Assembly (NCBI RefSeq): GCF_040939785.1
Contig: NZ_CP162553.1
Coordinates: forward strand, 3,720,001 to 3,784,000
Reading direction: 5' to 3'
Source of the DNA: Bradyrhizobium lupini
GTDB lineage: Bacteria; Pseudomonadota; Alphaproteobacteria; Rhizobiales; Xanthobacteraceae
Length of the DNA: 64,000 nucleotides
Positions 40,632 to 49,398 of the stretch are shown one piece after another. The notes under the pieces are model-generated. The model saw only the letters and a list, made by a program, of their open reading frames with translations, did no database searches and was not told where the DNA came from. The first letter of the stretch is position 1; every line of letters begins with the position of its first letter. A program made the position numbers and the translations under genes.

Positions 40632-41075
40632 ATGTCAATCGACGATGATGTAGCGCTTCTCGAGCGTGTCCCGACACTGCGCCTGTTGGGAGACGCTTCG
40701 TTGCGCATGCTGGCGATCGGCTCCGAGCAGCGTGACTTCGTCCGCGGCGACGTCTTGTTCAATCTCGGCGACGATGCCGATGCCGGCTTCGTGGTCCAGC
40801 GCGGCGCCTTCCGGGTCGACGACGGCGCCGGTGCGGAGATGATCGCAAGTCCCGGTGCGTTGATCGGCGAGCTCGCGCTGATCGTGCCGATGAAGCGGCC
40901 GTCGAGCGCGATCGCGATCGAGCACGCCTCCGTCATCCGCGTCGCGCGCAGCCTGTTTCAGCGTGTGCTCGAAAGCGACCCCGCCGCCGCCGTCCGCCTG
41001 CGCGACGAATTCGCGGTGCGCTCCAGCCAGATCGCCAGCGATATATTGATGGCGGGTGCGAAGCTGACGTCGTGA
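40632..41075 (+). CDS. Cyclic nucleotide-binding domain protein, 147 aa
   Basis: A stand-alone cNMP-binding (Crp-type) domain without a DNA-binding domain. The beta-roll is visible (FVRGDVLFNLGDDADAGFVVQRGAFRV), and the phosphate-binding-cassette region GALIGELALIVPMKRPSSAIAIE includes the conserved G-E-L-A and an Arg/Ser near the usual position. The short C-terminal helix (QRVLESDPAAAVRLRDEF) ends the protein. The start is ATG 40632. It is the partner gene of the response regulator just upstream, so the two may be cotranscribed. The effector (cAMP or other) and its target are unknown. Confidence 0.83.
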   Translation: MSIDDDVALLERVPTLRLLGDASLRMLAIGSEQRDFVRGDVLFNLGDDADAGFVVQRGAFRVDDGAGAEMIASPGALIGELALIVPMKRPSSAIAIEHASVIRVARSLFQRVLESDPAAAVRLRDEFAVRSSQIASDILMAGAKLTS

Positions 41076-41197
41076 TGTCGTCCTGGCGAAGGCCAGGACC
41101 CGTCATCCCAAATGTTTCTGGCTTGGTGCGATTGCCGATGTCCTCGCGCAACAACGAAGATTGGTGGTAATGGGCCTGGCTTTCGCCAGAGCGACAT
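41076..41197. repeat. Intergenic repeat with GTCCTGGC-GAAG-GCCAGGAC hairpin
   Basis: Begins with an 8-base inverted repeat (41080-41099) like that at 31124 and ends with a second, oppositely oriented CTGGC-TTTC-GCCAG unit (41175-41187). It fills the space between the convergent cNMP-binding and xth genes. Confidence 0.65.
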
Positions 41198-42012
41198 TAA
41201 ACCTCGAGCGTCACCGTCACCGGCACATGATCCGACGGACGCTCCCAGCTCCGCGCATCGCGCAAAATCTTGAAATCACTCACCGCATCTTTCAGCGCGC
41301 GCGAGACCCAGATGTGGTCGAGCCTGCGGCCGCGGTCGCCGACAGTCCAATCGGCGGAGCGGTAGCTCCACCACGTGTAGACCTTTTCCGACATCGGAAT
41401 GCGATCGCGCGCGACATCGACCCATTCGCCGGCGGCGAGCGCGGCTTGCAGCTTCTCGGTTTCGATGGGCGTGTGCGACACCACTTTCAGAAGCTGCTTG
41501 TGCGACCAGACGTCATTCTCATGCGGGGCAACGTTGAGATCGCCGACCAGGATGTGGCGATCCTCGCCGCGCGGATGCAACGGCTCGCACGCCTTCATCT
41601 CGTCGAGGAAGCGGAGCTTGTGATCGAATTTCTCGTTCAGCGCGGGATCGGGAATGTCGCCGCCGGCCGGCACGTAGAAATTATGCACCACCAGCGGCTT
41701 TGCGATCCCGGCCCTCTCACCGAACGATACCGAGATGTGGCGTGAATCCACCTTGTCGCAGAAGGTGCGGATGTCCTTCGACTCGAACGGAATCCTCGAG
41801 ACGATGGCGACGCCGTGATAACCCTTCTGGCCGTTCAACGCGACATGCTCGTAGCCGAGCCGCTTGAAGCGCTTCAGCGGAAAAGCGTCGTCGATGCACT
41901 TGGTCTCCTGGAGACACAGCACGTCCGGCCGCGCGCTCTTGAGAAATTTTGCGACCAGATCGATGCGCAGCCGCACCGAATTGATGTTCCAGGTTGTCAG
42001 GGAAAAACGCAT
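41197..42012 (-). CDS. xth: Exodeoxyribonuclease III
   Basis: Apurinic/apyrimidinic endonuclease and 3'-5' exonuclease of the Xth family, active in base-excision repair. 271 residues from ATG 42012 (MRFSLTTWNINSVRLRID). Catalytic motifs: LCLQETKC (metal-binding Glu near 36), the Asp/Asn pair in GDLNVAPHENDVW, and the C-terminal SDHVPVTVTLEV with the catalytic His. Complete. It is downstream of the lolA-like gene on the same strand, with the repeat at 42037-42132 in between. Confidence 0.95.
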   Translation of the reverse strand: MRFSLTTWNINSVRLRIDLVAKFLKSARPDVLCLQETKCIDDAFPLKRFKRLGYEHVALNGQKGYHGVAIVSRIPFESKDIRTFCDKVDSRHISVSFGERAGIAKPLVVHNFYVPAGGDIPDPALNEKFDHKLRFLDEMKACEPLHPRGEDRHILVGDLNVAPHENDVWSHKQLLKVVSHTPIETEKLQAALAAGEWVDVARDRIPMSEKVYTWWSYRSADWTVGDRGRRLDHIWVSRALKDAVSDFKILRDARSWERPSDHVPVTVTLEV

Positions 42013-42036
42013 GAGATTGATCTAACAAACTCCATC

Positions 42037-42132
42037 CGTCATGGCCGGGCTTGACCCGGCCATCCACGCCTTTTTGTAGGTCCAGATTGTAGGTCCAGAA
42101 CGTGGATGCCCGGGACAAGCCCGGGCATGACG
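42037..42132. repeat. Intergenic palindromic repeat, family B copy 1
   Basis: Two parts: CGTCATGGCCGGGC...CCCGGCCATCCACG and CGTGGATGCCCGGGACAAGCCCGGGCATGACG-like sequence, each partly self-complementary. A second copy lies at 46957-47042. This is an intergenic repeat type seen often in Bradyrhizobium-like genomes. Confidence 0.75.
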
Positions 42133-42155
42133 ATCATCGCAGCAGCGAGTAAGTC

Positions 42156-43016
42156 TCAGCCCGGCGACGGGCCGTAATTGGTAAAATCGATCTTGAACAT
42201 GCCGGGATCGAGCTTCTTGCTCGTATCCAGATTATAGACCGCGATCGTGGTGTCGTAGCCCTGCGGGTCGGTGACGGTCCACTGCTTCAACTGGCCGTCC
42301 TTGGCGCCGAACATCAGCAAGAGGCGACTGGTGCCGACCAGCGCCTGCTTCTCCTCGATGGTGACGCTGACGAAAACGTCGTCGGCCGAGACGTTGACGA
42401 CGTTGGTGTCCTTCATCAGGTCGATGCGGTCGGACAGCAGGAAACGCAGCGGTGTCTGTGACAGCGGATAGACGTCCTGCGTCGCGAGCTTGCGGTCGCG
42501 CACCACCAGCGACGATCCGTCGGCGACGATGTCGATCGGGCTCGGCGCGTCATATTCGAAGCGCACCTTGCCCGGCTTCTGGATGTAGAAGTCGCCTTGC
42601 GTCTTGCTGCCGTCGGGGCCGACCTGGACGAAATTCCCGACCAGCGTCGACAATGACGACAAATAGGCGCTGACCTTGGCGGCCTGGGCCTTCTGGTTCG
42701 CATCGAAGGTCTGGAAGATGCTGCTCGGCACGTTGCGGCGTGGATCCGGAATCACCGGATTGGGCGGCGTCTGGGTCGCGCCGGTGACCGCGGGCCCTCC
42801 AACGGCCGGACCGCCGTCGCGGCCCTTCGGTGCAGGCTTCGGCACGGGAACGGTCTGCGCGAACGACGCCGTGATCACCATCGCGGCGGTGACGAGAATT
42901 ACGCCGGCCATGCGCGCGCTCCGCGCGGCGACAATGGCAGCGAATCGAATGTCCGGATGTCTGATCAACGCGTCGTCCTGTGTGGCTGGGCGCCCTTTTA
43001 GCGTGATTTCGGCCAA
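42156..43016 (-). CDS. LolA-like outer-membrane lipoprotein carrier protein, 286 aa
   Basis: Resembles periplasmic LolA, which carries lipoproteins from LolCDE to LolB. The region from ANQKAQAAKVSAYLSSLSTLVGNF on has the LolA pattern: DGSKTQGDFYIQKPGKVRFEYDAPSPIDIVADGSSLVVRDRKL, then QTPLRFLLSD and LMFGAKDGQLKQWTVTDPQGYDTTIAVYN. The N-terminus is long: a candidate signal segment (GVILVTAAMVITASFA) starts near residue 38, so the true start may be ATG 42911. A proline-rich stretch follows. Compact gene pair with ftsK upstream, as in many rhizobia. The substrate could be a lipoprotein or another lipid. Confidence 0.82.
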   Translation of the reverse strand: MAEITLKGRPATQDDALIRHPDIRFAAIVAARSARMAGVILVTAAMVITASFAQTVPVPKPAPKGRDGGPAVGGPAVTGATQTPPNPVIPDPRRNVPSSIFQTFDANQKAQAAKVSAYLSSLSTLVGNFVQVGPDGSKTQGDFYIQKPGKVRFEYDAPSPIDIVADGSSLVVRDRKLATQDVYPLSQTPLRFLLSDRIDLMKDTNVVNVSADDVFVSVTIEEKQALVGTSRLLLMFGAKDGQLKQWTVTDPQGYDTTIAVYNLDTSKKLDPGMFKIDFTNYGPSPG

Positions 43017-43062
43017 AAGCAGATAACGTTTTTGCGTGAATGATGGTTTGAGGCGGCTCGCC

Positions 43063-45537
43063 TCACATATGGCTGTCTTCTTCCTCGACCAGGATCTCGC
43101 GCTTGCCGGCGTGGTTGGCGGGTCCGACGATGCCCTCCAGTTCCATGCGCTCCATCAGCGATGCGGCGCGGTTATAGCCGATCTGCAGGCGGCGCTGGAT
43201 ATAGCTGGTAGAGGCCTTACGGTCGCGTTTGACGATCGCAACAGCCTGCGAGAACAAATCGCCGCCGCCATCCGCGCCCATGGCGGACGCGTCGAACACC
43301 GCGCCGTCCTCGTCTTCGCTGGGTTCTTCGGCCGTGACGGCTTCGAGATATTCCGGCTGTCCCTGCGTCTTGAGGTGGCGCACCACCTTCTCGACTTCCT
43401 CGTCCGACGCGAAAGGTCCGTGCACGCGGCTGATGCGACCGCCCCCGGCCATGTAGAGCATGTCGCCCTGGCCGAGCAGCTGCTCGGCACCCATCTCGCC
43501 GAGAATCGTGCGGCTGTCGATCTTGGACGTCACCTGGAAGGCGATGCGGGTTGGGAAGTTCGCCTTGATGGTACCGGTGATGACGTCGACCGATGGACGC
43601 TGCGTTGCGAGGATCACGTGCAGGCCGGCGGCGCGCGCCATCTGCGCGAGGCGCTGCACCGCGCCTTCGATGTCCTTGCCGGCAACCATCATCAGGTCGG
43701 CCATTTCGTCGACGATGATGACGATGTAGGGCAGCGGGTCGAGCGAGAGCTTCTCTTCCTCGTAGATCGCCTTGCCGGTTTCCTTGTCGAAGCCGGTGTG
43801 CACCGTGCGCGTCGGCTCTTCGCCCTTGGCCTTCAATTCGAGCAAGCGCGTGTTGTAACCGTCGATGTTGCGCACACCGAGCTTGGCCATGTTCTTGTAG
43901 CGCTCTTCCATCTCGCGCACGGCCCATTTCAGCGCGACCACCGCCTTCTTTGGGTCGGTCACGACGGGCGTGAGCAGATGGGGAATGCCGTCATAGACGG
44001 AGAGTTCGAGCATCTTCGGATCGACCATGATCAGGCGGCACTGGTCCGGGCGCAGCCGATAGACCAAGCTGAGGATCATGGTGTTGATGGCGACCGACTT
44101 GCCGGAGCCGGTGGTACCGGCGATCAGCATGTGCGGCGTGCGTGCGAGGTCGATGATGACGGGATCACCGCCGATGGTCTTGCCGAGGCAGAGCGGCAGT
44201 TTCGCAACCGAATCGACAGTCTCCTTGGCGACCAGCAGCTCGCGCAGATAGACCTTTTCGCGATGCGCGTTCGGCAGCTCGATGCCGATGGCGTTGCGGC
44301 CCGGCACGACGGCGACGCGCGCCGACAGCGCGCTCATCGAACGGGCGATGTCGTCGGAAAGTCCGATCACGCGCGACGATTTGATCCCCGGCGCCGGCTC
44401 CAGCTCGTACAGCGTGACCACGGGACCCGGATGGGCCTTCACGATCTCGCCGCGAACGCCGAAATCCTGCAGCACGCCTTCGAGCGCGCGCGAATTGGTT
44501 TCCAGCTCGGCCTTGCTGAGCGGCTGGCGATCGCCGGCCTTGGGCGCGGCCAGCACCGACACGGACGGAAGCTCGAACTTGTCGGAAGATTTCTTGGAAG
44601 CAGCCTTTGGAGCAGCCTTCTTGCGCGGCGCGCGCGCGGCGGGCTCCTCCTCCTCTTCCTCCTCGTGGTCTTCTTCGTGCTCGTCCTCGTCGTGCTCGTC
44701 TTCGGACTGCGGCGAGATCGGCGGCGCGGCGCGGCCGCCACCGAGCTTCGGCTCCTGACGGCTGAAGGCAACGGCCTTGGTCTTCGGTCCGCTCGAGACC
44801 AGCGAGCGGTAGGCCGCGCCAAGCAACCAGATCAGCCGTGCCTTCGTGCTCATCAAGGCGTGGAACAGCCAGCCCAGCGATACCGAACCGCGATCGCTCT
44901 CCTCGTCCAGGTCGAGCGGCTTGTCATCGTCCTCGATCTCAGCGAGTTCGTCGTCATGCTCGCGTGCGCCGAGGCCGCAGGCGATCAGGAAGGTCGCCGC
45001 CATCGCGGCGAACAGGATCGTGCCGAGCACGATGCGATAGATCATGCCCGGCGGTCCGAAGATCACCGCGGGCGCGCGAACCAGGGCATCGCCGACCACG
45101 CCGCCGAGGCCTGTCGGCAGCGGCCAGGCGCCGCCATGTGGCCAGCAGCTGACGAAGCCCGCCGCGATCACCGTGCAGAGAATCCAGCAGCCGAGCCGCA
45201 GCGCCTCGCGGTCGAACGGGCGATGGGTCAGCATGCGCCAGCCCCAGACCGCGACGGTCAGGACCAGCATGATCGCGCCGAGCCCGAGGATCTGCATCGC
45301 AAGGTCGGCGCCGATCGCGCCGGCATAGCCGAGAATATTGCGGATCGGCCGCGACGTTGCGTGGCTGAGGCTGGGATCCTGCACTGACCAGGTCATCAGC
45401 GCCGCCGAGGCGACGCCCGACAATGCGATCAGGCCGAGACCGCTGAGCTCGCGCACGCGCCGCGCCAGCCCCTCGCGGATCGAGGGCGGCAGATGGCTGA
45501 CCAAGGGAATGACACGTTCGATTGTCGACATGCTCAT
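43063..45537 (-). CDS. ftsK: DNA translocase FtsK
   Basis: Hexameric motor at the division septum that pumps DNA and activates XerCD recombination at dif. 824 residues from ATG 45537 (a second ATG at 45531 is possible). Four membrane spans occur in the first 190 residues, then an acidic linker (about 285-305 is almost all D/E), then the motor with Walker [10 protein letters not shown] (about 472-480), Walker [11 protein letters not shown] and [12 protein letters not shown]. The C-terminal gamma domain ([22 protein letters not shown]) recognises KOPS. Complete and in frame. The gene is flanked by an aminotransferase and the lolA-like gene. Confidence 0.97.
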   Translation of the reverse strand: MSMSTIERVIPLVSHLPPSIREGLARRVRELSGLGLIALSGVASAALMTWSVQDPSLSHATSRPIRNILGYAGAIGADLAMQILGLGAIMLVLTVAVWGWRMLTHRPFDREALRLGCWILCTVIAAGFVSCWPHGGAWPLPTGLGGVVGDALVRAPAVIFGPPGMIYRIVLGTILFAAMAATFLIACGLGAREHDDELAEIEDDDKPLDLDEESDRGSVSLGWLFHALMSTKARLIWLLGAAYRSLVSSGPKTKAVAFSRQEPKLGGGRAAPPISPQSEDEHDEDEHEEDHEEEEEEEPAARAPRKKAAPKAASKKSSDKFELPSVSVLAAPKAGDRQPLSKAELETNSRALEGVLQDFGVRGEIVKAHPGPVVTLYELEPAPGIKSSRVIGLSDDIARSMSALSARVAVVPGRNAIGIELPNAHREKVYLRELLVAKETVDSVAKLPLCLGKTIGGDPVIIDLARTPHMLIAGTTGSGKSVAINTMILSLVYRLRPDQCRLIMVDPKMLELSVYDGIPHLLTPVVTDPKKAVVALKWAVREMEERYKNMAKLGVRNIDGYNTRLLELKAKGEEPTRTVHTGFDKETGKAIYEEEKLSLDPLPYIVIIVDEMADLMMVAGKDIEGAVQRLAQMARAAGLHVILATQRPSVDVITGTIKANFPTRIAFQVTSKIDSRTILGEMGAEQLLGQGDMLYMAGGGRISRVHGPFASDEEVEKVVRHLKTQGQPEYLEAVTAEEPSEDEDGAVFDASAMGADGGGDLFSQAVAIVKRDRKASTSYIQRRLQIGYNRAASLMERMELEGIVGPANHAGKREILVEEEDSHM

Positions 45538-45546
45538 GGGCCCCGC

Positions 45547-46761
45547 CTAACCCAGAGTCTCGACCAGGCGGTGCAGCGCCTGCGCCGTGGTCTCGCCATC
45601 CTGCACCAGCGCAAGGCGAATGTAGCCTGCGCCGGGATTGAAGCCGTCGGGCTGGAGCCGCGCCAGATAGCTGCCGGGCACCACGCGCACGCCTGCTTCC
45701 TTGAAGAGTTTCAGGCACACAGACACATCGTCGCCGATTTCGGACGTGTTGAGCCAGACGCAGAAGCCGGCATCGGGCCGGCGATAGCCGTAACGATTGC
45801 CGATGATCTGGTCGGCGAGATCGAACTTGATGCGGTAGAGCCTGCGGTTCTCCTCGACATGCGCCTCGTCGCCGTAAGCAACGGTCGCGACATGCTGCAA
45901 CGGGACCGGCACCTGCGGCGCCGCGATGTTGCGCAATTCGAGGAACATGCCGATGAGTTTTTTGTCGCCGGCGGCGAAGCCGACGCGCAGGCCCGGCAGG
46001 TTCGAGCGCTTGGACAGCGACTGGAACGCGACCACGCGGGTGAAATCAGGGCCAGCGCATTCGAGCGCGCTGCCGGGCGCTTCGCGGGTGTAGATCTCCG
46101 AATAGCACTCGTCGCTGAGGATCACGAAGCCGTAGCGGTCGGCGAGCTGCTTCAGGCGAATGAAATAATCGCGCGAGGCCACCGATCCCTGCGGGTTGGC
46201 GGGCGAGGCCAGATAGAACGCCACCGTGCGCGCCAGCGTCGCCTCGTCGATGGCGTCGAGATCGGGCAGGAAGCCGTTCTCGGCGGTGGTCGGCAGGTAG
46301 ACCGGCTCGCAAGCAGCGGCGCGGGCGCCGGCGCCATAGACCGGATAGAACGGGTTCGGCATCAGGATCGCGGGCTTGCCGGGACGCGGGCCGACATAGC
46401 GCGCAGCCGCGATGGCGGCGAGGAACAGCCCCTCGCGGCTGCCATTGAGGACGAGAATCTCGCTCTCGGGATTGAGCGGTCGCGGCAGCTTGAAACGCGA
46501 CGACAGCCAGGCGCCCGCGGCCAAGCGGAACGGGTCGGTGCCCTTGTTCGCGGGGTAACGGCCGAAATCGGCGATGTGCTTGGCCAGTACCGGGCCGACG
46601 AAATCAGGCACCGGATGCTGCGGCTCGCCGACGGCAAGCGAAATCAAAGGCTTGCCGGGCTGATGCGGTGCCAGCAGCTCGTTCAGCCGGACGAAGGGAG
46701 AGCGTTCGCTATCGGAGCTTCCACTGTCCTGCGGCGCACGGGATGAAGCGGTCATAGCCAT
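45547..46761 (-). CDS. Class I/II pyridoxal-phosphate aminotransferase
   Basis: A fold-type I aminotransferase of the AAT_I superfamily. I chose ATG 46761 (MAMTASSRAPQDSGSSD; 404 residues), with another ATG two codons later. The schiff-base Lys is in SLSKRSNLPGLRVGF; GEPQHPVPDF, NPFYPVYGAG and SPANPQGSVAS are typical. It resembles the proteobacterial succinyldiaminopimelate aminotransferase (DapC) group, but I cannot tell which amino donor or acceptor it uses. It ends nine bases before ftsK and is probably cotranscribed with it. Confidence 0.88.
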   Translation of the reverse strand: MAMTASSRAPQDSGSSDSERSPFVRLNELLAPHQPGKPLISLAVGEPQHPVPDFVGPVLAKHIADFGRYPANKGTDPFRLAAGAWLSSRFKLPRPLNPESEILVLNGSREGLFLAAIAAARYVGPRPGKPAILMPNPFYPVYGAGARAAACEPVYLPTTAENGFLPDLDAIDEATLARTVAFYLASPANPQGSVASRDYFIRLKQLADRYGFVILSDECYSEIYTREAPGSALECAGPDFTRVVAFQSLSKRSNLPGLRVGFAAGDKKLIGMFLELRNIAAPQVPVPLQHVATVAYGDEAHVEENRRLYRIKFDLADQIIGNRYGYRRPDAGFCVWLNTSEIGDDVSVCLKLFKEAGVRVVPGSYLARLQPDGFNPGAGYIRLALVQDGETTAQALHRLVETLG

Positions 46762-46956
46762 TCTGGACGCCAGCACTCTTGGAACAGCCGGTCGCAGCAC
46801 GGCGCCGACGGGAAGCGGTTCAGTTCACCATAGATAGGGCGAGGTTAAGACGCGATTAACCATCGGTCGCCGCCTCGGTCCAGAGCAGGAATAATGAGGC
46901 CACGGGCGGCTCTCGGAGCTGGTCATGCCATTGCGAGAGGGTGGACGTCTTGGCGA

Positions 46957-47042
46957 TGTCATGGCCGGGCCTGTCCCGGCCACCCATGGCCTTTCCGACG
47001 GCGTCCAAGAACGTGGATGCCGGGACAAGCCCGGGCATGACG
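46957..47042. repeat. Intergenic palindromic repeat, family B copy 2
   Basis: Same design as the copy at 42037: GTCATGGCCGGGC near one end and CCCGGGCATGAC near the other, with an inner ACGTGGATGCCGGGACAAG. It lies between the aminotransferase promoter region and the GFA gene. Confidence 0.75.
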
Positions 47043-47071
47043 GCTTATGACGGCTTTGGCGGATAGGCGCC

Positions 47072-47476
47072 CTAATGCCCCGGCAGCTTCTCGAATGTCG
47101 CCATGCCCGCGGGGATCGCGTGGAAGTCCTGCTTGTCGCAGGTGTAGATCGCCATCTGCGGATGGAACTGCGCAGGCTCGTCCAGCGTGCCGACCTTCAG
47201 GATCGCCGCCGGCAGGCCGGGAACCTTGGTCACCAGATGGGTCCCGCATCGAGCGCAGAATTCGCGCGTGACGGCGCGTTCGAGGTCCTTGCGCGCGAAT
47301 TGCTTGGGTTGCCCGGCGATGTAGCTGAAGCCAGCCGCCGGCATCGCGATGAAGGTGTTGGGCGCGCCGCCCGAGATGTACTGGCACTCGCGGCAATGAC
47401 ACTGCGCCTGCATCATCGGGTCGCCCTCGGCGACATAGCGCACTTCGCCGCAATAGCATCCGCCTTCCAAACGCAT
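47072..47476 (-). CDS. GFA family zinc-binding protein, 134 aa
   Basis: Glutathione-dependent formaldehyde-activating (Gfa)-like fold with two zinc sites: Cys in GGCYCGEVRY, CHCRECQY and CARCGTH. I chose ATG 47476; the 86 in-frame residues upstream are non-coding in character. Most family members are not proven to act on formaldehyde, so a general zinc-binding or thiol-adduct enzyme is as likely. It is preceded by the caspase-like gene 120 bases away. Confidence 0.85.
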   Translation of the reverse strand: MRLEGGCYCGEVRYVAEGDPMMQAQCHCRECQYISGGAPNTFIAMPAAGFSYIAGQPKQFARKDLERAVTREFCARCGTHLVTKVPGLPAAILKVGTLDEPAQFHPQMAIYTCDKQDFHAIPAGMATFEKLPGH

Positions 47477-47595
47477 GACGACCTCCCGATTGTTGTTTCT
47501 TGTGGTCGATATTTCTGCGCGGGCGGTGTGGAATGGCAATCTTTTTCTTTCGCCTGGACGGACCAAGACAGACCTCCTGCAGCCGGTTCGTGCAT

Positions 47596-49194
47596 CTATC
47601 TCTTGGCAAGTCCGCAGCCGTTGAATCCCCGGCCGCGCCAGCACCCGCTGCTCATGCACTCGGCTTCCAGCCGTGGACAAGCGGTTGAAGCGCAATCCGC
47701 GCGGCCACCCATACCGACGCATGCCGTGGCGCACCTGCTTCGCATGAACGAACAGCTCATGCCGCTTCCGGTCTGCCGCGGTTGCCCTGCTCCGGCCTGA
47801 TCTGGCGGCAGCACGGCCGTCTTGTCCTCGCGCTTGGGCGCCCGCTTCGAATCAGGTTGGCCCGGACTTGCAGCGGGGCTCTGTGTCGTCAGCTTGGAGA
47901 GTTCCATCCGACACGGTCGGCTGGTATCGGTGCGGACGCCGGCGCCGGTGGTTCCTTTCAGCTCGAGTGCGAGCTTGTACTGATAGGGCGCGCCGGCTGT
48001 GCGGCGCAGCGGATCCTTCTCGCCAATCAGCCCGTTGACGGTGACAGCCGCGCTGCCATCCGCTTCAATCTTCCCGTCATAGATTGTGGCACCGGGCTTG
48101 CCCTCTTCCCCGGAGAGAGTGTGCAGCACGCCATCCTTGACGCGCAGGGCATACTGGAAATAGGCCTCGGGAAATGGGGGCTTGTTCTCGCAAGTCTCCT
48201 TCGCGATCCAGGTTCCATCGAATGCGGTTACGCGCTTGGCGGTGTCTGATGGTTTCGCCAAGGTCTCGACGCGCGATTTCGCCAGATCTGCGAACGCGCA
48301 GGCCGGGAAGCGTGCGAGGTGATCCTTGAATGCCGCGAGCGTTCCCAGCGCTTCCGCGCTACGCCAATGGTCTCCGGCCTCCGCGCAGGGATCGACCTGA
48401 GGCGTCGCAGGCGACAACGCCGCCGTCTCGGGCTTGCCGTTCAGGTAGAACTCGCCGAAGAACGACAGCGACAGCTCCGGTACTTGCGAGCCTTTGGAGC
48501 GCTGGTAGACGCCGGCGCTGATCGTCTGAAATACCGTGTTGACGTTGCCCTTGTCGCCGATGTGCTCCAGGAACGCGCTGGTGTAGGGGCTGTTGCGGCC
48601 GCTGCCGTCGTCGGCGGTCCGGCCGGCCTGTGTCGCGTAGGAAATGATGGTGCCCTCGGGACTTTCCATCTTGGCAAGGCCGCGTGAGACGGTGACGCCA
48701 CGGCCCTGTCCGACGTTTCGCCGCAACTCGTCGGCAAATGGATTGTCGCGGCAGGCGTCGAGCACGAGGATGCGCAGGTTCTTGGCCTGCTGCAGATCCG
48801 CCAGGATCTCGTCGGCGCGCACCAGACGGCGCAGATCGACCTCGTCGCGAACGACGGCATCGACAGGCACCAGATAGTTGACGCCGGCGAACTGGAGCGC
48901 GTGCCCACTGTAATAGAACAGGGCGACATCGGCGCCGCGGGCCTCACGCGCGAAGCGAAGAATGGTGTCCTGCATGGCGGACTGGTCGAGGTCGGTCGTG
49001 ACAACAGGATCGAACCCCGATCGCTTGAGGGCCGCGCCGACATCGGCCGCATCGTTGGTCGGATTGGCGAGCGGGGGAACGTTTCGGTAAGCGCCGTTGC
49101 CAATCACCAGCGCGACGCGCTTGTCCGCGCGGGCATCGAGGCTCGACAAAGCGAGCAACAGGAAACACCAGACTAGGCAATAGGGCAGACGCAT
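47596..49194 (-). CDS. Secreted caspase-like (peptidase C14) protein, 532 aa
   Basis: Start ATG 49194 (MRLPYCLVWCFLLLALSSL) with a signal peptide cleaved near ARADK. The caspase fold follows: IGNGAYRNVPPLANPTNDAADV, catalytic His98 in YYSGHAL and Cys148 in VLDACRDNPF, both in the usual spacing for prokaryotic metacaspase-like enzymes. The middle holds repeats of helix-rich sequence and an AFKDHLARFPACAFADLA segment. The C-terminal 120 residues are Pro/Lys-rich, then Cys/Met-rich (MSCSFMRSRCATACVGM). No recognised partner lies beside it. Bradyrhizobium species often have several such secreted caspase-like proteins of unknown role. Confidence 0.83.
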   Translation of the reverse strand: MRLPYCLVWCFLLLALSSLDARADKRVALVIGNGAYRNVPPLANPTNDAADVGAALKRSGFDPVVTTDLDQSAMQDTILRFAREARGADVALFYYSGHALQFAGVNYLVPVDAVVRDEVDLRRLVRADEILADLQQAKNLRILVLDACRDNPFADELRRNVGQGRGVTVSRGLAKMESPEGTIISYATQAGRTADDGSGRNSPYTSAFLEHIGDKGNVNTVFQTISAGVYQRSKGSQVPELSLSFFGEFYLNGKPETAALSPATPQVDPCAEAGDHWRSAEALGTLAAFKDHLARFPACAFADLAKSRVETLAKPSDTAKRVTAFDGTWIAKETCENKPPFPEAYFQYALRVKDGVLHTLSGEEGKPGATIYDGKIEADGSAAVTVNGLIGEKDPLRRTAGAPYQYKLALELKGTTGAGVRTDTSRPCRMELSKLTTQSPAASPGQPDSKRAPKREDKTAVLPPDQAGAGQPRQTGSGMSCSFMRSRCATACVGMGGRADCASTACPRLEAECMSSGCWRGRGFNGCGLAKR

Positions 49195-49280
49195 GAAATC
49201 CTGCTCCAAACGGGGAGCATGATATTCAGCAAGCTCGCAGCAATGCAATTTAACTTATGACGGCCCAGCGGCACGGGACC

Positions 49281-49314
49281 AAAAGAAAGGGGCTCCAACT
49301 TGCGCTGGAGCCCC
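49281..49314 (-). terminator. Intrinsic terminator of the first glnK-amt operon
   Basis: On the minus strand GGGGCTCCA pairs with TGGAGCCCC (nine pairs, eight-base loop) and is followed by TTTCTTTT. It lies about 85 bases after the amt stop. Confidence 0.85.
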
Positions 49315-49398
49315 TCAACGGTCGGGACATTGCCGGGTATGTGCCCCAAACCGTAGTTGTGAGCGCGACCTCCGAGGAGGCCGCGCCCGGGAGGAGAC

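Noticed and set aside
43036..45387. A 783-codon open frame on the plus strand across ftsK
   Set aside because: It lies wholly antisense to a complete, clearly recognised ftsK; its composition (His/Asp/Arg/Gln-rich) is that of the complement of a GC-rich gene.
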